64,000 nucleotides of DNA from Patella vulgata (lineage: Eukaryota > Mollusca > Gastropoda > Patellidae). The stretch is taken from NCBI RefSeq assembly GCF_932274485.2, contig NC_065879.2, forward strand, positions 36,078,436 through 36,142,435. Direction: 5' to 3'. Positions 13,001 to 22,000 of this stretch are shown one piece after another (the first letter of the stretch is position 1; every line of letters starts with the position of its first letter). Both the position numbers and the translations under genes were made by a program. The notes beneath the pieces were generated by a model. It ran no database searches. It was not told where the DNA came from and saw only the letters and a list, made by a program, of their open reading frames with translations.

Positions 13001-16000
13001 TTTGATATACGCCCACTTTTTATTTTATCCCTGTTTATTGGTGCATCAGTCTTTCCACAATATCCTTTTAACACTCAAGAGATTACAATTTTTATACGCC
13101 CACATTTTCATGTGGACATATATTGTCTTTGCCCCTGTCCGTCCGTCCACAATTGTTTGTGGACTCTCTACAGGTCACAATTCTTATCCGATTTTGATGA
13201 AACTTGAAATATAGGTTTATCTCCAAAAGATCTTAGTTGCTTTTGATATTGGCATGTATCAGATCGAAACTTCTTGGATTATGGCCCCTGATTGTACAAA
13301 AAATCACGTTTTTAGCTTGTGGACCCTATAGAGGTCACAATTTTAAACTGATTTTGATGAAACTTGAAATGCATGTTTATAACCCACAGATCCTGGTTCC
13401 TTTAGATATTTGCGCATATCGGATAGTAACTTCCTGAATTATTGCCCCTGATTGTACGAAAAATCGCCTTTTTTAGCTTGTGGTCCCTCTGGAGGTCACA
13501 ATTATTATCCAATTTAAAAAAAACGTTTGATTTTATCACCGTTACACCGTAAAAAAGGTTGAGTTCGAATTTCGTGAAATTGGACCAAAAATGGCTTCTG
13601 CGTGTACGCGAATAGTGTAAAAAAATATGGTATATCAAGGTTGTGGACCCTGTAGAGGTCACAATTTTAATCCTATTTTGATGAAACTTGAAATGCATGT
13701 TTATAACCCAAAGATCTTGAATCCTTTTGATATTTGCGCATATCAGATCGTAACTTCCTGAATTTATGACCCCTGATTATATGGAAAATCACCTTTTTTT
13801 AGCTTGTGGTCCCTCAGGAGGTCACAATTATTATCTGATTTTAAAAACCGTTTGATTATATCACCGTTACACCGTAATGAACGTTGAGTTTGAATTTCGT
13901 GAAAATTGGACTAAAACGGACGGACATAATGGCCGTCTCTTGAACGTAAATAGTGTAAAATATGGTATATTTAGGTTCTGGACCCTCTAGAGGCCACAGT
14001 TTTTATCCGATTTGGATGAAACTTTAAATATATGTTTTTATCATAATGATCTTGGTTCCTTTTAACAATCACACATATCCAAAAAATTGCCCCTGATTGT
14101 ACAAAAAAATTGTTCTTATTTTTAGTTTGTTCTCTATCCATGTCTTGCAAAATGTGGGCGTATCCTGCCTGGCAGCTGCTGGTTAAAAATGAAGTTGCTA
14201 TTGATATTCAAATGATTTCCAAATGTTGGCTTTCAGAGTTATGGGCCTTTGTTACAAAATATTGGGGGAACTCGATTGAACATTCCGGAATTGAATTCTC
14301 TCAATCCCCAAAATAGTGACAATCGAGTGAAAGGGAGGATTTCGGGCTACAACGCATGCGTCGACTGAATAAGTAAATATCTCAAACATGGGGATATCTG
14401 AGAACCAGATTATATACCAGTACTTTGTCGCTTAGTTAACTGCTATAGATATCACCAAATTTTTTTGTAAAATTTATATTTATCTCGTAATATCAATAGT
14501 AATTAATATTGTACTTCTATAATATTAAGCCTCAGAATTACCTAGGTAAAGTGTTTACATTGTTTTCCTATACTTTCAATCTAATTCTTTTTATTTTATT
14601 TCAGAGAGCACTAGAAACCTGTGTTATAAGACGAAAATATTCATCCATGAAGTTATCTGCAGTGTACATACAGTCGTTTTACCGAGGTCACAGGATCAGG
14701 AAAGAACTCCATAAGCAAAAGTCGGCTGCTTCCATGATTCAAAACTATTACCATGGTTACAAGAAAATGATGAAGGATAGAAATAACTTTCTGCAAAAGC
14801 GATCAGCGACTGTTACCCTTCAGAGAGCTTGTCGGAATTGGTTGAAATGTAAAAAAAATAAACAAATAAAAGCTGCCGTCATGATTCAGAAGAATGTGCG
14901 TGGTTATCAACAACGAATTAGCTACCTAAAAGAACAGGGCAGAATTGTAAAGATTCAAGCCTTGTTCCGTTGCAATAAATATCGCACCAAGTTTTTGGCC
15001 ATGAAATTTGCCTCAATTTCCATTCAAAGAGGCTATAGAAAATACAGATACTTGTGCCTACTTCATTCTGAACAACAAAAACTGACAGCGTCTTGCATTT
15101 GTATTCAAAAATGGTGGAGACAGAAAAAACAGGAAAGACTTAACCATAGGATTGCTGCTGTCACAATAATTCAGAAACTTGTAAGAGGATATTTAATTCG
15201 TAGAAAGCTCCAAAACAGAAATCAGTCTGCTGTAAAGATCCAGTCTTATGTAAAAATGACACAAGCAAGAAAGAACTTTCTAAAATATAAGGCAGTCGTA
15301 GTTATCGTACAAAATCACATGCGTTTGTACTTACAAAATAAACATTCTCAGGATGAACTTATCCTTCATACTGAAGCTGCTACTAAAATACAGAGTCGTT
15401 GGAGATCAATCCTCAAACAGAGGTCATACAATCAAATGAAAATAGCAGCAATAAAAATTCAGAATGTTGTCCGTCAAAAACAGGCTTCTGCGCAATATAT
15501 TAAAAAGCGCAGTGCTATAATTTTGATCCAGCAGAGATACAGAGCTGTCTGCAAAGGTGAGTCCGCCAGACGAGATTATCAAAATGTACAATCGGCAACT
15601 TTAAAACTTCAATCCCACTTCAGAGCTCTCCTGGAAAGGAAGAATTACCAGAAAATCAAAAATGCTGTGGTAAAAATCCAAAGCATTGCAAGAATGAACA
15701 GCAGTCGAAGCAAGTACCTAGAAATAATGAAAACAATTTTAGCTTTACAGCATAGGGTCAGGGCTAATCAACTTAGTAGAAAGCAAAGAAGAGAATTCCT
15801 AAATCAGAAGAAAGCGGCCATTACAATCCAGTCCTACTACAGAGGTCGTCAATCCAGAGTTAATCAACGTAAGATAAATAAAGCAATCGTTGAGATTCAG
15901 TCGTTCTTCAAAATGAAACAAGCCAGACAAAAGTATCTTAGGTATAAGGCTGCAGCTGTTATTTTACAGCATCATGTACAATTATATTTACAAAACAAAC

Positions 16001-19000
16001 ACTCCAAACAACAAATTCTTCTTCAAAATAAAGCTGCTACGAAGATACAAAGTCACTGGAGATCTATACAAGAACAAAAGAAGTACAATCAAAAGAAAAA
16101 AGCTGCAATAAAAATCCAGAGCTTTATCCGACAACAGCAAGCTTCATTTAAGTATAGTCAAAAGAGATGTGCTGTGATTTTACTTCAGTCAAGATTCCGA
16201 GCCTTACTTCAAGGTCAATCAGCCAGACAGGATTATCTAAATGTACAATCAGCCACTTTAAAACTTCAGTCTTGCTTTAGAGCTCTCAAAGCAAAGCAGA
16301 GTTATCTGAAAATCAGAAATGCAGTGATAAAAATTCAGAGTATTGCAAGAATGAAGAGTATCTACAGCATGTACCTTGAAATGAAAAAGACAACTTTAGC
16401 TTTACAAAGTCGAGTCAGAGCAAATCAAATTGGTAAAAAGCAGAGAGCAGAATTCCTAAATCAGAAGAAAGCTGTCATTACCATCCAATCCTACTTCAGA
16501 GGTCACAAATCTAGACTTCTTCAACAAAATCTAAATGAAGCTGCTACAAAAATCCAATCTCATTACAAAGCTCACCACCAGATGCAACAATACAAAGAAA
16601 TAAGACAGACAACCATTTCAATGCAGCGATTGTATAGAAAAAATGTCACTGGCAGAAAAACTCGAGCAGATTACTTGAGAAATAAATCAGCAGTGGTAAC
16701 AATCCAAAAATATTTCCGGGGATATATTGATAGAAAAGATTTACAGAAGAGACAAAAGGCGGCCATTAAAATTCAATCCAAATTCCGAGGATACTTGGCG
16801 ATAAAAGAATATTCAAAATACCAAGCTGCAATTGTTTATCTTCAGGATGTCTTTAGGAGATGCTTAGCAGCTAAAAGAGAGAGAAAACATTTTCTCAACA
16901 TAAGAAAAAAAACTATCACTATTCAAAAACATTTAAGATGCTACATTCAGAAAAAATATTATTGTAAAGTCAGGCAAGCAGTTATATTTATTCAAAAATG
17001 GTATCGAAAACATAAACAGCAAAAGAAATATCACAAATTAAAATTAACAACAATCCAATTGCAAAGATTATACAGGAACAATCAGATAGCTAAACTAGAG
17101 AGGACTAATTTTCTTCAGATGCAAAAAGCTGCCATTTGTATCCAAACTCGATTCCGTGGTTTAAAAGTTTGTCAACAGTATCTTCACAAACGTCATGCAG
17201 TCATTAGAATACAGTCACTATGGAGAGGATATGTTCAAAGAAAACAGTTCCTTAAATTAAAAGCAGCTGCAGTTTGTACTCAGCAGATGTACAGAAATAA
17301 AATGGAGGTTAAGAAATGTAGAGATATGTATCTAAAAATTCGTTCAACCACAGTGTACCTGCAGTCTGTGTTTCTTGGAAAAGTAATTCGTCAAAATTAT
17401 CTTCTGAAACGGAAAGCTGCCATTACAATTGTGTCATCTTGGAGATCTTTTGCAGCAAGAAAACATTTCTTAGAAAAACAAAAAGCATGCAAAACTATCC
17501 AGAATTATTATAGAAATTATAAACAACTGAAGACCTTGAAAGAAGAGAAATTAAAACAGGAAATGTCTGCAACAATTATTCAACACTACTGGAGAAGTTA
17601 CAAAGATTGTCAAAAGAAGAAAGGAGAAATCAGTGCTACCAAAATCCAGGCTCATGTGAAAGGATGGTTAGCTCAAAAACATTACAACAGAATTCGTAAA
17701 GCTGTTGTGCATATTCAGGCTCATTACCGTGGCTTCAGAAGTTGTCAAAAGTACAAGAAATTAAAAATTGCTACCATCATTATTCAAAGAAAGTGGAGAG
17801 CTACTCTTTTAGCTAAGAAATTTCGGAGAAGATATCTTATGACCTGTGGTGCAGTGATCACCATTCAAGCTGCATTCCGTGGTTTTGCAACACGAAAATA
17901 TTGTGCTCTTCGTATTAAAAACTGTATAAAACTGCAAGCCGTTGTACGGGGCTGGATTCAAAGGGAAAAATACCTACGATTAAAATGTGCTACGTTAGTG
18001 CTTCAAGATTATTATCGTTCAAACAGACTATGTAGACAAATTAGAGCCAAATTTCTTCAAAAGAAAATGGCTTGTGTTAAGATCCAAAATTGGTATCGTT
18101 TATGTAAGTTAGAAAAGACTAGAAAAATTAAAAATGCTGCCACCATTATTCAGTCTTGGTATAAGAGTGCAAAACAAAGACAAAATTATTGTGTACATCG
18201 TTCAAAAGTTATAATTGTTCAAGCTTGTGTTCGAGGCTTTTTAATTCGTAGATATTTATATCACATGAAGCTTTCCGTCTGTGTAATTATTAAAGCTTTA
18301 AAGACATATTTGTTTGTGAAAAAACTGAAAAGAGCTTTCACACAAAGACACTGCTCTGCTCTAATTATTCAAAAATCATTCCATAAACTTATGCAACGGA
18401 AACTTGTGAGGCAACATCATGCTGTGACAAAAATACAAACATTATTCCGAGGTTATATTCAACGAAAGTGCTACGTTAAAAAGTTGACGTCCATTATTTT
18501 GATACAGAGAGCATGGCGATGTGTTTACTCACAAAGACAGAGACATTTAGCTGCTGTATTCATACAGAAATATTATAGATGTTACAGACAAAAAGTTGCC
18601 CAGGTAACAATTTTATTTATTAATCCAGACATTGAAATATGATTGAGAATAATAACAAACTAACACACAACCACTACGTTCTTGCTGTCTTATTTTCTGT
18701 GAGCAAGCGTACATATACATACAATCATCTGTAGTCAATGATCAGCCCAGAGTATCTCAAAATACATCTGGGTTAGACTTATAGGAGATTAAAACTTGGG
18801 TGGGGATGGAATTATCGACTGAAAGTGCTCTCAATATAAAAACACATACATGTAATTGGCACCCACATTTTAGTATTACCTGCGCATTCAAATTTGTGTC
18901 GGCAATGTTAGCATTTATTTTTGATTCGCTATAGGAAGGAAATTACATAAAATTTATTCCATATTGGATCTCAAAAGAATATATTAATTAGATACTTCAT

Positions 19001-22000
19001 CATAGACTCTTCACAGAAAATGAGGCATTTTGTATATTTAATGTGACAGTGCTTTGGAAATTAATATAAATTCATTCGTTCATTGGTGATTTTTTGTTTT
19101 TGTTTTAATTTTCCAGGCTACCCTGGAAAAGAGAAAGAATTATATTTTACATCTGTGTGAGAGAGTTAGATATCATATGGCAACTATTAGAATACAGAGG
19201 TGTTATAGAAGACACCTAATATTAAACAGAGCAAGACAAAATATATCTTCTGTACTCTTTATACAGGTTTGTGTACAATAATAGTGAAGCAGCTTGCTGG
19301 CTGTACATACTTGTAAAATGTAAGAAAGTATAATTAATGCCATTCTGCACACATATAACCATCTTCTTCAAGAATAGAACTCGGTTGTGAATGGCTGCCA
19401 TATCCATCCAAATTTAGTATACTATTTTGGTAATGTGGAAATTTACTGTTTCACATCTGTCATACACACACTAAATAAACCTTTTATTTTCTTATGGAAG
19501 CGAAATAAATACTTCTCAAAATTGATATTGTCCTTGATCTCTCATCATGAACACAATCCACTTGAAATTTAACTGTGTCCTCTTTTTAGGATAATTTTGC
19601 CTTTGGGCAGTTTGTAACAAGAAATAGAAGAAAAAACATTATGTCAAAGCCAAAAATAAATAAGTATTACAATCTGTCAACCAGTAAAATGTCTGCCATT
19701 TGTATAAAGCAGATGGCATCAAACGAAACACAAACTAAAGGGTTACTTTCTTGGTATTAAAGTAACAAATACATGTAGTGACATTTAACAGCCATATTTG
19801 AAAGGAATACATCTTAATAAAATAAAATCTGTTCTTGTACTTTACAGAGAAGTTACCGAGCACACAGAGAAAGAGATCAATATTTGAAATTTAAAACTGT
19901 CATTACCAAAATGCAAAATGGTGTGAGACAATGGCTAAAAAGACGACATGAGGCTGCCAGTATATTACAGAGATCTGTTAAACAATGGCTGATAAAACAT
20001 TGTCTGCAAAAACAAGCACAGAGTGCCACAAAAATACAGGTACCATTTATAAATTTATATGACATGTAAATCAACTGGCATTTCAATTTCAAGCAAATCC
20101 ATTTCAAGGTAAAACAATCCTTGCAAATAAAACAATTTACTTACCTGTACTGTGTGTATAGGTTTCATTGGTTTTGGGGGGGGGGGAGGTGGATGGCTGA
20201 ATGGTTAGCACGTTCGCGCTGTATCACGAGGCCTGTCATTGAGTCAACAGGCGTGGTTTCGAATCTCTGGTTGTACGTGACAAGGAGTAGGGTTGCCTGT
20301 CCAACCTCGTGGGTTTTCTCTGGGTCCTCCGGTTTCCTCCCACTGCTAAAGACCCCTATGCGCAGGCAAATTATTGAAATAAAATTAAACCATATGTTAG
20401 TCCCGAAATGACCTTGTCTGTGTCGAGTGGCATTAAACCCCATTTCTCTCTCTCTCTCTCTCTCTCTATCATTGGTTTGCAAATAAAAATTTTATATGTG
20501 TGCACTTAAACTAGAAATCAGATAATATTTTATAATCTTCTATTCTTTACATAATGAAACGAAAGGTTGCATCTTGATTTTGAGGATAATTTATTTGTGG
20601 ATTTATAAGATAATATTTTGTAATAGGTTTTTGGAGATCATAATAAAATATGGTGATATTCCAATTTGAAACCTGCAGTCGATAGAGAATTGCTGAAAAA
20701 TATAAATTCTGACCATGTTCTTCCACATGTTGCCGATTATTTGAACTTGTTTAATTTATACATTTTTTATTCTAGGCGTTATGGAAGGGATATATGTTAA
20801 GAAAAAAGACGCACACAAAGAAAATGGCTGAAATGAGAAAAAGAATTAATAAAGCTAATGACTCTGCATGTGAAGAGAATAAACTAGGAAATAGAACAGC
20901 ATCAGCATTAGATTATTTACTCAAATATAAAGATATGTCTTACATATTAGAAGCTGTTATGCATTTAGGTATTCTATAGACTAACCTTTGCTTATGAAAT
21001 AGTTGGTCATGATTTTAACGATTTTATGTTGTTAATTAGTTAAAAAAAAAAAAAAAAAAGGACTAGAAAAACCTTTGTATCTTCATTAATAATAGATTTT
21101 GGTGTTTTGCTTTATTTTGAACATCTCCTATGTGCAGTAATTTCACATAACCTATTTCTTAGGAATGGAGGTGCGTCTCCTCATTATATATAAGAAATCG
21201 ATGATTGAATGACAATATGCACACAGGTAGCGAAATGATCCTATTTTTTTGTGTAAACAGTAGGATTAATGAAATATTTCTATCGTAAATCATAGTTACA
21301 CACCATTTTCAAATTCAATTTATGACATCTTGTCAACGTGATTCAGCTCAAGAGTTCTTGTAATAATATTTAAAGGAGCTAAATTGCTATTCTTTGGCAC
21401 CTAGAAATGAACACAAATGGGCAGCAACGCATATAATAATGTAATATGAATGTATAGAAACTGATATTCATGTACATTCAATGGTTTCTGTTTTTACTGT
21501 AATTTCTAATCAGTTATATTCATGAAATACGCGAAAAGTCTGGATTGAAAGGCAGTCTTTGGCGTCTGGAACTAATGTAGGTGTCTTTTGCTACTGTTAG
21601 GGACGTATGTATTAAGGGGCCTTACAAGACACCATCTATGTTTAATTTTTGAGAAATACATGATAAATCTGACTTGTTTTCATTTAAACTTCAATAATAA
21701 ATTATTTTAGATGTGGTAACAAGATTATCACCACGATGTTGTGAGAGAATGGTAGAAGTCAATGCTGTTTGTGTTATTTATCGTCTCATGAGATCATTAA
21801 ATAGAAGTTTACCACATATGGACGTCATCAAATATTCCATCAATATTCTATTAAACTTGGCTAAGGTGGGTTTATTTTTTTATACACCCACATTTTCATG
21901 TGGGACGTTTATTGTCGTCCCATTCCGTCTGTCCACAATTTATTTGTTGACACTCTAGAGGTCACAATTTTTATCAGATTTTGATGAAACTTGAAATGTA

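Noticed and set aside
20190-20270. Possible tRNA gene
   Set aside because: A-box and B-box are present, but the sequence is the head of a multi-copy SINE with tail and target duplication. No good cloverleaf was evident.
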